From the NCBI RefSeq assembly GCF_003591035.1, contig NZ_QYUO01000002.1, positions 1,364,001 through 1,428,000 on the forward strand: DNA of 64,000 bases, written 5' to 3'. Position 1 is the first letter of the stretch. Each line of letters starts with the position of its first letter. Of this stretch, positions 36,053 to 44,632 are shown one piece after another. The position numbers and the translations under genes were made by a program. The notes below the pieces were generated by a model. That model made no database searches. It saw nothing but the letters and a program-made list of their open reading frames with translations, and was not told where the DNA came from. The DNA is from Noviherbaspirillum saxi. Its GTDB lineage: Bacteria; Pseudomonadota; Gammaproteobacteria; Burkholderiales; Burkholderiaceae_D.

Positions 36053-36985
36053 ATGCCGCCCATCCATTTCAACGATCGCCGAGAAAGCGTTTTGGTGACC
36101 GGCGCCACCGGATTCATAGGCCAGACCCTGGTAAGAGCGCTACTTGCGGACGGTCAGCAGGTCACTGTCTTGAGCCGCGATCCGCGCCGCGCCGGACGCT
36201 TGTTCGAAGGGCGAGTCAAGTGCATAGGCGGCATGGCCGAATTGCCTGCCGACTTCAAGGTCGATGTGATTGTCAATCTCGCCGGCGCCCGTATTCTTGG
36301 ATGGCGCTGGAGCGCCGCGCGACGCAAGGTGCTGCTTGACAGCCGGCTCGGTGTGACGCGAAAACTGGTGGACTGGATCGCAAGGGCTGAAAAGAAGCCG
36401 AGGCTCATGTTTTCCGCATCGGCAATCGGCTATTACGGCATCCAGAAACAAGGCGATGATACGGGACTGACCGAAGACAGCCCGCCCCAGCCCATCTTCA
36501 TGTCGCAACTTTGCCAGGCGTGGGAAACCGAGGCTCAGCGCGCGAGCGATTACGGCGTGACGGTGCTCCGCATGCGCTTCGGCCTTGTGCTTGGCAAGGG
36601 AGGCGCCCTGCCGATGATGATGCTACCGATCAGGCTGGGGTTGGGAGGCCCTTTGGGTGGAGGAAGGCAATGGCTGTCATGGATTCATGTCGATGACCTG
36701 ATAAGAGGAATTGCCCATCTGTGGAACACAAGCGACGCCCTGACCGCAGCCTACAACTTCGCCGCGCCGGGAGCCGTCACACAGCGCGAGTTCAGCAAGA
36801 CGGCGGCGCGGATTTTGCGGCGTCCCAGCCTTATCCCAACGCCAGCATGGCCGATGCGCTTGATATTGGGTGAACAGGCTGACCTCCTTTTGGAAGGCCA
36901 GCGCGTCGTGCCCGATGGCTTGCAGAACGCAAAGTTCGGGTTTCTGTATCCCGATGTGCAGAGCGCCTTGAAAAGCCTGTACTAA
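36053..36985 (+). CDS. TIGR01777-type NAD(P)-dependent epimerase/oxidoreductase
   Basis: A 310-residue extended SDR protein. The Rossmann nucleotide motif is VLVTGATGFIGQTLVRALLADG. Family segments are VNLAGARILGWRWSAARRKVLLDSR, SASAIGYYG with the catalytic Tyr, LRMRFGLVLGKGGALPMMMLPIRLGLGGPLGGGRQWLSWIHVDDL and the C-terminal DUF1731 part ending with the PDVQSALKSL segment. GGAAGGAAGC precedes the ATG at 36053. These proteins are widespread; the substrate is unknown. Confidence 0.88.
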   Translation: MPPIHFNDRRESVLVTGATGFIGQTLVRALLADGQQVTVLSRDPRRAGRLFEGRVKCIGGMAELPADFKVDVIVNLAGARILGWRWSAARRKVLLDSRLGVTRKLVDWIARAEKKPRLMFSASAIGYYGIQKQGDDTGLTEDSPPQPIFMSQLCQAWETEAQRASDYGVTVLRMRFGLVLGKGGALPMMMLPIRLGLGGPLGGGRQWLSWIHVDDLIRGIAHLWNTSDALTAAYNFAAPGAVTQREFSKTAARILRRPSLIPTPAWPMRLILGEQADLLLEGQRVVPDGLQNAKFGFLYPDVQSALKSLY

Positions 36986-37206
36986 AAAGCGAGGCCAGCG
37001 ACATGTGTTTCGTTCCGGCTCTTGATTGACGTGTCATACCTGCTGTGCAGCGAAGCCTCAATGAGCCGGTCAGGGTGAAAGCACTCTAGCAGCAGACATG
37101 ACGAAGAATGCACCAGATATACGCCACCCGCCGGTCCGGCCACCCAGTCCGCCAAGACCGGAACCAAGGCGGCGCGCATTTCGATGCATGCGCCGCACCT
37201 GCAGGA

Positions 37207-37623
37207 TCACTTCTTCGAAAACTTGGCGGTAAGCTGTTCCAGCTTCTCGGCGTGGCGTCGCTCGGCTTCTTCGGCTTCGCGCTGGGCCTTGCGCTGTTCG
37301 GCGACCTTTTTGTACCGTTCGCGCAGCATGGTCTTTGCGCGTTCGCGATGTTCCTCGACAACTTCACCCGCTGCATTGCCCTGCAGATCGAAGCGGGAAG
37401 TTGCACGCTCCATCGCCTTCAGGTAGGGAGTGGAATTGGTATGGATACCAAGCGCAATGCGCAGTACCTTTCGCGGAACGTCGGGCTGGGCAGCGATGAT
37501 CTGCTTATCGATCCCGATGGAAAGCGCACGGCATTCCCGGAAAACAGCGTACTGTTCCTGCAGGGTTTTGAGGAGCTGACGCGGCGAAGGCGCAGAGTTT
37601 TCGGGTGGAGTGGTAACGTTCAT
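37207..37623 (-). CDS. ProQ/FinO-family RNA chaperone
   Basis: A 138-residue basic protein. Residues about 15-95 form the ProQ/FinO fold (PRQLLKTLQEQYAVFRECRALSIGIDKQIIAAQ, RKVLRIALGIHTNSTPYLKAM, RFDLQGNAAGEVVEEHRERA), followed by a highly charged helix rich in Lys, Arg and Glu. Such proteins bind structured small RNAs and mRNA 3' ends. The length is that of the short ProQ proteins common in betaproteobacteria. It is convergent with the epimerase gene, with a 220-base gap holding nothing obvious. Confidence 0.9.
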   Translation of the reverse strand: MNVTTPPENSAPSPRQLLKTLQEQYAVFRECRALSIGIDKQIIAAQPDVPRKVLRIALGIHTNSTPYLKAMERATSRFDLQGNAAGEVVEEHRERAKTMLRERYKKVAEQRKAQREAEEAERRHAEKLEQLTAKFSKK

Positions 37624-37711
37624 TCAAGCCAATACAGGAAATCTACGGTTCGAAGCTTAACATACAGGACAGCATACTTGTTTCTTCTGTGCACTTTATG
37701 TCGCGCGGCCG

Positions 37712-39226
37712 TCAAAAAATCCTTCTCGCTCTAGCGTTTTCTTGTTGCGACCTGCCATCCATCGTGTCATGCGATGGCGCCACTTCTTCGAGCGGCTTGC
37801 GTTCGGCATCGACGGCGAAGCGCAGGGCGAGTAAACCGGCCACAATGACCAGCACCGCGCCGATTGCATAGCCGACGGCGACCGCATCGCGGCTGCCGCT
37901 TTCTATCAGTACACCGAACAGCACGGGAGCGATAAAGCCGCCGGCCCCGGTACCGACTGCATAAAACACCGCGATCGCCATTGCACGCATTTCCAGTGGA
38001 AAGACTTCGCTGACGGTGAGATAGGCGGAACTGGCCGCGGCAGAACCCATGAAAAACACGAGCGACCAGGCAAGCGCCTGACTCCGGGCATCCAGCCAAC
38101 CCAGCATGAAGGCCCATCCGGTCAAGCCCAATCCAATACCTGACAGTACGTAGGTCAAACCGATCATCCTGCGCCGACCCACCTTGTCGAATAGAGGACC
38201 AAGCAGCAAGGGGCCGAGCACATTGCCCAGCGCGAAAGGGAAGATATAGAGCGCGACCCGACTTTCGGACACGCCGTAAAAACGGGTCAGCACCAGGGCA
38301 TAGGTGAAAAAAATCGCATTGTAGAAAAACGCTTGCGACACCATCAGCGCAAAGGCAACAACGCTACGCCGGCGATAGCGCTGCAGCAGCGTACGCGCCA
38401 CCTGGACGAGCGTGGGAATCGCACGCGGTCCCGACGACACGCTGCCCGACACGGGTGGCAGCTTTCCATGTTCAGCCTCGATCTCGGCTTCGATGCGCGC
38501 GATGATGCGGCGCGCTTCATCCGCATGCCCATGGGCGACCAGCCAGCGCGGGCTTTCCGGCACGTTCCTGCGTACCAGCAGAATCGCCACTGCCAGCAGT
38601 CCGCCGACCACGAAACCGGCGCGCCAGCCCAGCTGTGGCCCGAGCACGCGTGGATCCAGCAACACCAGGCTGAGACCGGCACCAAGGGCTGCGCCTATCC
38701 AGAAACTGCCGTTGATCGCCAGATTGACGCGGCCTCGCACGCGCGCGGGGATCAGTTCGTCAATCGCCGAATTGATCGCCGCATACTCGCCACCTATGCC
38801 CAGGCCGGTAACGAAGCGGCATATCGCAAAAAACAGGAAATTCGGTGAAAACGCCGTGGCAATTGTCGCCGCCATGTAGACAAACAGCGTGACGAGAAAG
38901 AGCTTTTTTCGCCCCCATTGATCGGTAAGCCGGCCAAAGGCAAGCGCTCCGATGACGGCGCCGCCGACGTACAGGGAACCGGCCCATCCGATCTGGGTGG
39001 CGCCGAGCCCCAGTGTATCGGGCCGCTCCAGCACGCTGCCTATCGAACCCACCAGCGTGACTTCCAGGCCATCCAGAATCCATGCGATTCCCAAGGCGAT
39101 CACCACTCGCCAATGCCAGCGCGACCAGGGCAGCCGGTCCAGACGGGCGGGGATGTCGCTATGGGTTTCTGTCACGTGTCGAGTTTGAGGACGACTAAAC
39201 GATTGAGTTACGTCGACAAGTCTCAC
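37712..39226 (-). CDS. MFS transporter, metabolite:H+ symporter type
   Basis: A 504-residue major facilitator with twelve membrane segments. Motif A is GRLTDQWGRKKLF, the fourth and fifth helices contain RFVTGLGIGGEYAAINSAIDELIPARVRGR, and the central loop has ESPRWLVAHG. The second half repeats the motif as LFDKVGRRRM. A likely GTG start at 39226 overlaps the adaptor stop as GTGA, so it is coupled to the secretion operon and is its last gene. Uptake or export of a small organic compound is expected; its link with secretion is unknown. Confidence 0.85.
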   Translation of the reverse strand: MRLVDVTQSFSRPQTRHVTETHSDIPARLDRLPWSRWHWRVVIALGIAWILDGLEVTLVGSIGSVLERPDTLGLGATQIGWAGSLYVGGAVIGALAFGRLTDQWGRKKLFLVTLFVYMAATIATAFSPNFLFFAICRFVTGLGIGGEYAAINSAIDELIPARVRGRVNLAINGSFWIGAALGAGLSLVLLDPRVLGPQLGWRAGFVVGGLLAVAILLVRRNVPESPRWLVAHGHADEARRIIARIEAEIEAEHGKLPPVSGSVSSGPRAIPTLVQVARTLLQRYRRRSVVAFALMVSQAFFYNAIFFTYALVLTRFYGVSESRVALYIFPFALGNVLGPLLLGPLFDKVGRRRMIGLTYVLSGIGLGLTGWAFMLGWLDARSQALAWSLVFFMGSAAASSAYLTVSEVFPLEMRAMAIAVFYAVGTGAGGFIAPVLFGVLIESGSRDAVAVGYAIGAVLVIVAGLLALRFAVDAERKPLEEVAPSHDTMDGRSQQENARARRIF

Positions 39227-40596
39227 CCGCCAATGTCGCGGAATGGATCGAGTGCAAGGTCGATCACGCGCCGCTCGCGCACCACGACCTCCGCGCTTGC
39301 CGTCATGCCGTAACGCAAGGGATATTGTGTTTCTCCGATCAGATAGTGATCCTGCACCAGCCTTACCCTGCCCTCGTACACCGGCTGCTTGTTTTGCGCG
39401 GAAGGTTTGGTCGCCGGCGAAATGTATTCCATCGTGCCGTTGATCAGGCCGTAACGCTGATACGGAAAGGCATTGAACTTCAGTTTCACCGCCAGACCTT
39501 CGCGCAGGAAGGCGCGGTCATGCTCGGCAATATCGACCTTGAGCACGGGACGCGCATTTTTCGGCGCAATGCCGCCCAGAGGTGCATTGGCTTGCACCTT
39601 GTCGCCGGCCTGGGTGGATGTCACGTCGGTGATGACGCCGTCGACCGGAGACACCACCAGCAGAAAGTTGTCCTTGTCGATGTTTTCAAAGCGTATGCGC
39701 GCGGCCGCATCGGCCACGAGACGGGCGGTCTGCACCTGCAGCCGCGACTTGTCTTCGGCGCTGGCAATCTCGCGCATCGCGCCATCGTATTGCAGCCGCA
39801 ACCGGTCGAGCTGGGGACCGCTGCCTTCGAGTTGCGCGCTAGCTTCGCCGAATTCCTGACTTAGTCTGAAGTTGAGTTCGCCTATTTTCGACTGCGCCAC
39901 GCGCAGCGCATTTTCGGCCGCCAGCAAGGTACTCTTCTTTGCCTCGACCTGGAGCTGCGATACCCCGCCGCCGCCGGGCATGGCAAACAGACGCGCAAAC
40001 TTGTCTGATTCTTCCTTGGCCGTGTCGCGCGCGCGCCGTGCATTGTCGAGATTGCTGCGCGCTTCCTGCAACTGCGCACGCTGTCCTTCGGCCAGCTTGG
40101 TGGTGCCTTCGGCCAGCCGCTTTTCATGCAGGCGTTCTTCCACTTCGATCTGCTGCTTCAGGGTTGCCGCACGGCGCTCCATCAAAGCTTTGCGCTCAGG
40201 GAATTGCTTCCATTCGCGTTCGGCATCTTCCAGCTTCAGCTGCGCCTCCAATGCATTGGTGGCCGCTTCTATTGCACCACGCGCATTGAGCCTCGCCAGC
40301 ACATCGCCTTTCGATACCGGCTGGCCTTCGGCGATATACAGATTGGCCAGCTCTCCATCAACCGGCGCATAGATGCGTCGCACCTCAGAGTCGGGTACCA
40401 GCGCACCCTGTGCCGTTACGATCACATCGGCGTGCCCAATGATCGCCCAGGCCAATCCTGCCGCAACCAGCGCGAGCATGGTGATCACCGCTGCGCGGGC
40501 CAGCCGTGACGGCTCGGAAGTCAGGATGGCGATGCCTTCCGCGCTATGGTCTTCCAGCGCTTCGGACAACGGCTTGAGCTGCAGGTCGTTCTTCAT
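39223..40596 (-). CDS. HlyD-type periplasmic adaptor
   Basis: A 457-residue membrane-fusion protein. One membrane segment is at residues about 33-53. Then come a split lipoyl-like domain (VRRIYAPVDGELANLYIAEGQPVSKGDVLARL and later VVSPVDGVITDV), a long coiled-coil hairpin from about 100 to 240, and a C-terminal beta-barrel (KLKFNAFPYQRYGLINGTMEYISP). The ATG overlaps the stop of the FHA gene (ATGA). Such adaptors join an inner-membrane exporter to a TolC-type channel, encoded two genes upstream here. Confidence 0.9.
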   Translation of the reverse strand: MKNDLQLKPLSEALEDHSAEGIAILTSEPSRLARAAVITMLALVAAGLAWAIIGHADVIVTAQGALVPDSEVRRIYAPVDGELANLYIAEGQPVSKGDVLARLNARGAIEAATNALEAQLKLEDAEREWKQFPERKALMERRAATLKQQIEVEERLHEKRLAEGTTKLAEGQRAQLQEARSNLDNARRARDTAKEESDKFARLFAMPGGGGVSQLQVEAKKSTLLAAENALRVAQSKIGELNFRLSQEFGEASAQLEGSGPQLDRLRLQYDGAMREIASAEDKSRLQVQTARLVADAAARIRFENIDKDNFLLVVSPVDGVITDVTSTQAGDKVQANAPLGGIAPKNARPVLKVDIAEHDRAFLREGLAVKLKFNAFPYQRYGLINGTMEYISPATKPSAQNKQPVYEGRVRLVQDHYLIGETQYPLRYGMTASAEVVVRERRVIDLALDPFRDIGG

Positions 40597-43088
40597 CGCT
40601 CTACGCCTCCTAACAGGGCAAGCTTGGCTTTCAACACGCCCGGTTCGATCACGCGCTGCAGCTCCATCATGGAACGCCGCTGCAATTCGGCTTCGGCCTG
40701 AATTTCGGACTGCAGCTTGGCCCATTGAGACGGATAGGTGACCTTGAGATCCTGATAGATGCGCGCGCCCTTGTTCGCGTCTTCGGATGCGCCGGAAAGC
40801 AACCGCGCCTGTGCGCGGAATTCATTCGATACACCGGATTCCAGCCGCTGTGCGCCGGCGATCGCACCGTTTTCCCGGTAGCGCCGCCACGATACCTGGG
40901 CGCGCGCCAAAATATCATCGGCCTGCTTGATTGCCTTGTCGCGCAGCACTCGCACATCGGCATCGATCGCGCGAATGAAATAGCCATCCTCGTCCGCCTC
41001 CAGCATTGCATAGAAGGCCAGCAGGCGTTCGTCATAAGCCTTGGTGCCGCGCGCCTTCTGCACCGCATCGAATTGCGAGGTGATTTCGCGCTTATGGTCC
41101 AGCCGCTTCGCCGCAACATCGGACCACGGCCCGGACGGCATCTGTTCAAGCGTCGCAATTGCCTTGCCGGTGTTTCCTTCATTCCAGGCTTGGGACGCTT
41201 CCTGATACTGGCGCGTGAATGGTGCGGACGGTAGGCTTCCATTGGCCCTCAGGGCTTGCATGCGCGCCTCGAATGGCGGAGTCGCGAACCGGACGTCGGA
41301 TAACTGTGCGACCAGCGGGCTCAGGCGTCGGGCGCTGGCCAGGTCGCGAAGCGCGATGTATTCGCGCAAGTCTCCCTGCAACGCCTCCATGCCGGCCAGT
41401 CGCGGATACTTTTCGGTGTATTCCTTGAACACCGCTTCGAGCGCTTCCGGCCGGTCCTGATTCAATTCGTCGGCAATCGTGGCGTGCAGTCTGTCGATAG
41501 CCGCAAGATAAACGGCCTTGTCGCTTTGCAGCTTGCGCAGATGACTTAGCGCGACCGCATAGGGTTCCTTGAATTCGGGTACCAGCACCGACACACGCCC
41601 CAGCGCGCGTTGATGCCCAGACGGGTCTTCATCCCACCACTTGAGCAGTGCCTTGATCTGTTGATCATCGACATACATGCGGATCGGCGCTTCGAGTCCG
41701 CCTCTGCCGATCACGAAGCGTTCCAGCGTGCCTACCCATTGCAGTTCATCGATCAAGCCTTGCACATCGTCATTCCGGCGACCGCTTTCCTTGGTGGCGG
41801 CAAGCGCCTTGTCTGCGCCGTCGAAATCTTTTTTCTGCAGCCGCCTCAGCCATTCGGGCAATCCTGCACGCAGCACGGCTTCGGTACCAAAGGCCTTGAG
41901 CGCAGCGCTTTCCGGTTGCCGCGCCAGGTACTGGTCTGCGGCGGCGGCGGCCTTTGCATATTCGCCATTGGCAAGCAGTTCGCCAAGCTCGCGCTCCGGC
42001 GCCCCGCTCAGGTACACGCCCGTCGCAACGACCGATACCACCGCAAGCGCGCCGGTACCCAATAACAGCGAGCGTTTCAAGCCACGGCGCTCACCGGATG
42101 GAAACACTTCGCGAAGCGCCAGCCGCAGGGTCGAATGCTTGCCCGATGCGGGGGGCTTGTCGGCGCCGGGAGATGCATCGGCTGTTGCTGCCGGCGTCTC
42201 CTGCCCAGCTTCCTCGGCGGGTGCCGCATCGACGCAAAAAATGTCGAGAAATGAATCAGCCGATGCGATAAAAGTCGTCTTGTCCGCGTCACCGGTCTGC
42301 GCGACGGCCGCCTGCGGCCGTGCAAACTTGGTGAGCGTGGGATCGGCTTCGGGCTGTTCTTCTTCGTAACTGACACGATAGACAAAATGATGCCCGCCAA
42401 AGGCCAGCATGTCACCCTGTTGCAGGCGGGCCGCATGCTCATCCAGCCGCCTGCCGGTGAGAAAAGTGCCATTGGTGCTGCCGAGATCTTCGATATACGG
42501 CGCCCCGCCCTTCTGAAAAATATGGGCATGGCGGCGCGACAGATAATTCAGCTGCTGCGGATGCTGTTCCTTATAACGCGCAAATGCCTCATCCGCCTTG
42601 CTGATCAGGAAGGGAAAGCGGGTGACCACGATCGGCTGCAATCCGGATTCCGTATCGGAGGGCGTGAGCGTCACACTGGTCAGCCGTCCTGCGGGGCGTG
42701 CGGCCGGCAGGACGGCGCGCAGTTCTATGCTGAAGCACAGCGTACCGCCGAAACAGATCACGTCGCCATCATGCAGCTTGCGGGTTTTTTGCCGGATATC
42801 TTCTCCGTTCACGGTCGTGCCGTTCTTGCTGCCCAGATCCGCGATATACACTGCCCCGTACTCGCAAAAGATACGTGCATGCCGGCGCGACAGGTCGACC
42901 ACCAGCTCGGGCGCGTAAGTGTCGAACGGCGGTTCGGTCCGTCCGACCGGGAACAGCGCGTCGCCGATACGTATTTCTTCCAGTTCCGAATGGGAAACCG
43001 GTTTGAGCCTGATGTCCACTTCATTGCCGCCGGCGGATCGCATTGCGGGGCCGGCCTGTTCATCACGGACGGTCTGTTGCGTCAACAT
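40593..43088 (-). CDS. Membrane protein with two FHA domains
   Basis: An 831-residue protein. FHA domain 1 covers about residues 35-125 (SRRHARIFCEYGAVYIADLGSKNGTTVNG). FHA domain 2 covers about 150-240 (LSRRHAHIFQKGGAPYIEDLGSTNGTFLTG). Both keep the phosphothreonine-binding Ser-Arg-x-His and Asn-Gly residues. A single membrane span lies at about 345-365 (LLGTGALAVVSVVATGVYL), and the remaining 460 residues are helical and presumably periplasmic, with a Gln/Glu-rich coiled-coil tail. It starts directly at the stop of the outer-membrane factor gene (TAAATG). A double-FHA protein in a type I-like secretion operon is unusual and implies control by a Thr kinase. Confidence 0.85.
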   Translation of the reverse strand: MLTQQTVRDEQAGPAMRSAGGNEVDIRLKPVSHSELEEIRIGDALFPVGRTEPPFDTYAPELVVDLSRRHARIFCEYGAVYIADLGSKNGTTVNGEDIRQKTRKLHDGDVICFGGTLCFSIELRAVLPAARPAGRLTSVTLTPSDTESGLQPIVVTRFPFLISKADEAFARYKEQHPQQLNYLSRRHAHIFQKGGAPYIEDLGSTNGTFLTGRRLDEHAARLQQGDMLAFGGHHFVYRVSYEEEQPEADPTLTKFARPQAAVAQTGDADKTTFIASADSFLDIFCVDAAPAEEAGQETPAATADASPGADKPPASGKHSTLRLALREVFPSGERRGLKRSLLLGTGALAVVSVVATGVYLSGAPERELGELLANGEYAKAAAAADQYLARQPESAALKAFGTEAVLRAGLPEWLRRLQKKDFDGADKALAATKESGRRNDDVQGLIDELQWVGTLERFVIGRGGLEAPIRMYVDDQQIKALLKWWDEDPSGHQRALGRVSVLVPEFKEPYAVALSHLRKLQSDKAVYLAAIDRLHATIADELNQDRPEALEAVFKEYTEKYPRLAGMEALQGDLREYIALRDLASARRLSPLVAQLSDVRFATPPFEARMQALRANGSLPSAPFTRQYQEASQAWNEGNTGKAIATLEQMPSGPWSDVAAKRLDHKREITSQFDAVQKARGTKAYDERLLAFYAMLEADEDGYFIRAIDADVRVLRDKAIKQADDILARAQVSWRRYRENGAIAGAQRLESGVSNEFRAQARLLSGASEDANKGARIYQDLKVTYPSQWAKLQSEIQAEAELQRRSMMELQRVIEPGVLKAKLALLGGVER

Positions 43089-44567
43089 TTACTGGCTCGC
43101 ATTCCGGATTTCGACAGTGGGCCAGCCGCCGCCAAGCGCCTTGTACAGGGTCACGGTGTCCGACAGGATTTGCTGATGATTGGCCAGCAGGGCGAGCTGT
43201 GCGCCGAGCAAAGAACGTTGCGTCTCGAACACTTCAAGCTGGGATACCACGCCTTCGCGCAGCTGTCCTTCGATCTGGGTGGCAACAACAGAGAGGTTGT
43301 CGGCTTGCTGCTGCAATTCGACATGCTGCTTCTTGTGCACATCCAGATTCACCAGCGCATTTTCGACTTCTTCAAAGGCGCTGATCACGGTCTTTCTGTA
43401 CTGTTCTTCGGCCACCTTGATTTCCGCCTCGCTGGTTTTTACGCGCGCCTTGACACTCGGGTCGAGCAGGGGAATATTGATGCTTGGCAGGAAGCTGAAC
43501 GTGAACGCCTTGAGCAGGTCGGTGAGCGCGAAACTTGACGAGCCGCCGCGGCCGGTCAGGCTGATCGATGGCAATTGCGCCAGCTTGGCTTGTCCGATCA
43601 GGTTATGCGCTTGCAGCACCCGGAATTCGGCGGCGACGATGTCCGGTCTGCGCTTGAGCAAATCTGACGGCAAGCCGTTGGGCACTGCCGGCAAGGCGAC
43701 ACGTTGCTGCAATTCACCCGGCGGTACCGTGAAATCGCCAGCGGGAATGCCCAACAGGGTCGCCAATGCATTGCCGGCCACGCCGCGCACACGCTGCAGA
43801 TCGAGCAGATCGTTGCTCATGCGATTGATTTCGGCACGCTGTTGCAGGACTCGGGTATTCGGCAACAAGCCATTCTTGTACATCGCGTCATAGATGGTAA
43901 GGATCTGGCGATTCTTGTCCAGCGCCTGACGCTGCCGCGCGATCTGCTCGTCGAACTGCAATATCTGGAAATACGATGTCGACACGCCGGATACCAGCGT
44001 CAGATAACCGGCGCGCCAGTCGGCTTCGGTTGCGCGCAGTTCGGCGGTTTGGGCCTGCACGCCCTTTTCAACCTTGCCCCACACATCGATATCCCAGTTG
44101 ACCTGGGTACCGAGATTGAATTGTTTGGACAACTTCTGCCCGGTGCTCTTCTCGAAGCTTGCGCCTGCACCCGCATCCAGGCTGGGCAATGCTCCGGCGC
44201 GCGCTTCGCCGATGGCAGCGTTGGCAACCCGGGTACGCGCAGCGAGGATCTTGATATCGATATTGCCTCCGATCGCGCGGTCCACCAGTCCGTCAAGGTA
44301 GGGATCGCGAAACTCCCGCCACCAGTCGGGGCGTATCGTCTCCGCCGGCGATACGGCCGCCTGGTTTTCCGACCATGCGGTTTTCATCGGTGCGTCCGGC
44401 TGTTTGTATTCGGTCAGCTTGACATCGGCACAGCCGCAAAGCACGACAGCGCACAAGCCGGCACTCAATGCCGGCCGTGCGAACAGCGATGTGCCCGGAC
44501 CGCGTTTTCGATGCAACTCTTGCGCTGTCACGGCCCGGGTTTCCGGAATTCGATGATGAGCATTCAT
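43089..44567 (-). CDS. TolC/NodT-type outer-membrane factor lipoprotein
   Basis: A 492-residue outer-membrane efflux protein of the NodT/CusC group. The signal ends in AVVLCGC, giving an N-terminal lipidated Cys. Segments typical of the family are WWREFRDPYLDGLVDRAIGGNIDIKILAARTRVANA, ATEADWRAGYLTLVSGVSTSYFQILQFDEQIARQRQAL, LLKRRPDIVAAEFRVLQAHNLIGQAKLAQLPSISLTG and EVENALVNLD. The ATG at 44567 has only a weak ribosome binding site. It is the first gene of the four-gene operon with the FHA protein, HlyD adaptor and MFS gene. Confidence 0.92.
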   Translation of the reverse strand: MNAHHRIPETRAVTAQELHRKRGPGTSLFARPALSAGLCAVVLCGCADVKLTEYKQPDAPMKTAWSENQAAVSPAETIRPDWWREFRDPYLDGLVDRAIGGNIDIKILAARTRVANAAIGEARAGALPSLDAGAGASFEKSTGQKLSKQFNLGTQVNWDIDVWGKVEKGVQAQTAELRATEADWRAGYLTLVSGVSTSYFQILQFDEQIARQRQALDKNRQILTIYDAMYKNGLLPNTRVLQQRAEINRMSNDLLDLQRVRGVAGNALATLLGIPAGDFTVPPGELQQRVALPAVPNGLPSDLLKRRPDIVAAEFRVLQAHNLIGQAKLAQLPSISLTGRGGSSSFALTDLLKAFTFSFLPSINIPLLDPSVKARVKTSEAEIKVAEEQYRKTVISAFEEVENALVNLDVHKKQHVELQQQADNLSVVATQIEGQLREGVVSQLEVFETQRSLLGAQLALLANHQQILSDTVTLYKALGGGWPTVEIRNASQ

Positions 44568-44632
44568 TTTCAAACCATTCGCTGAAAGCAGACTGCGCAA
44601 CGATTCCGCAGTCCATACCTTGATCCATGCAG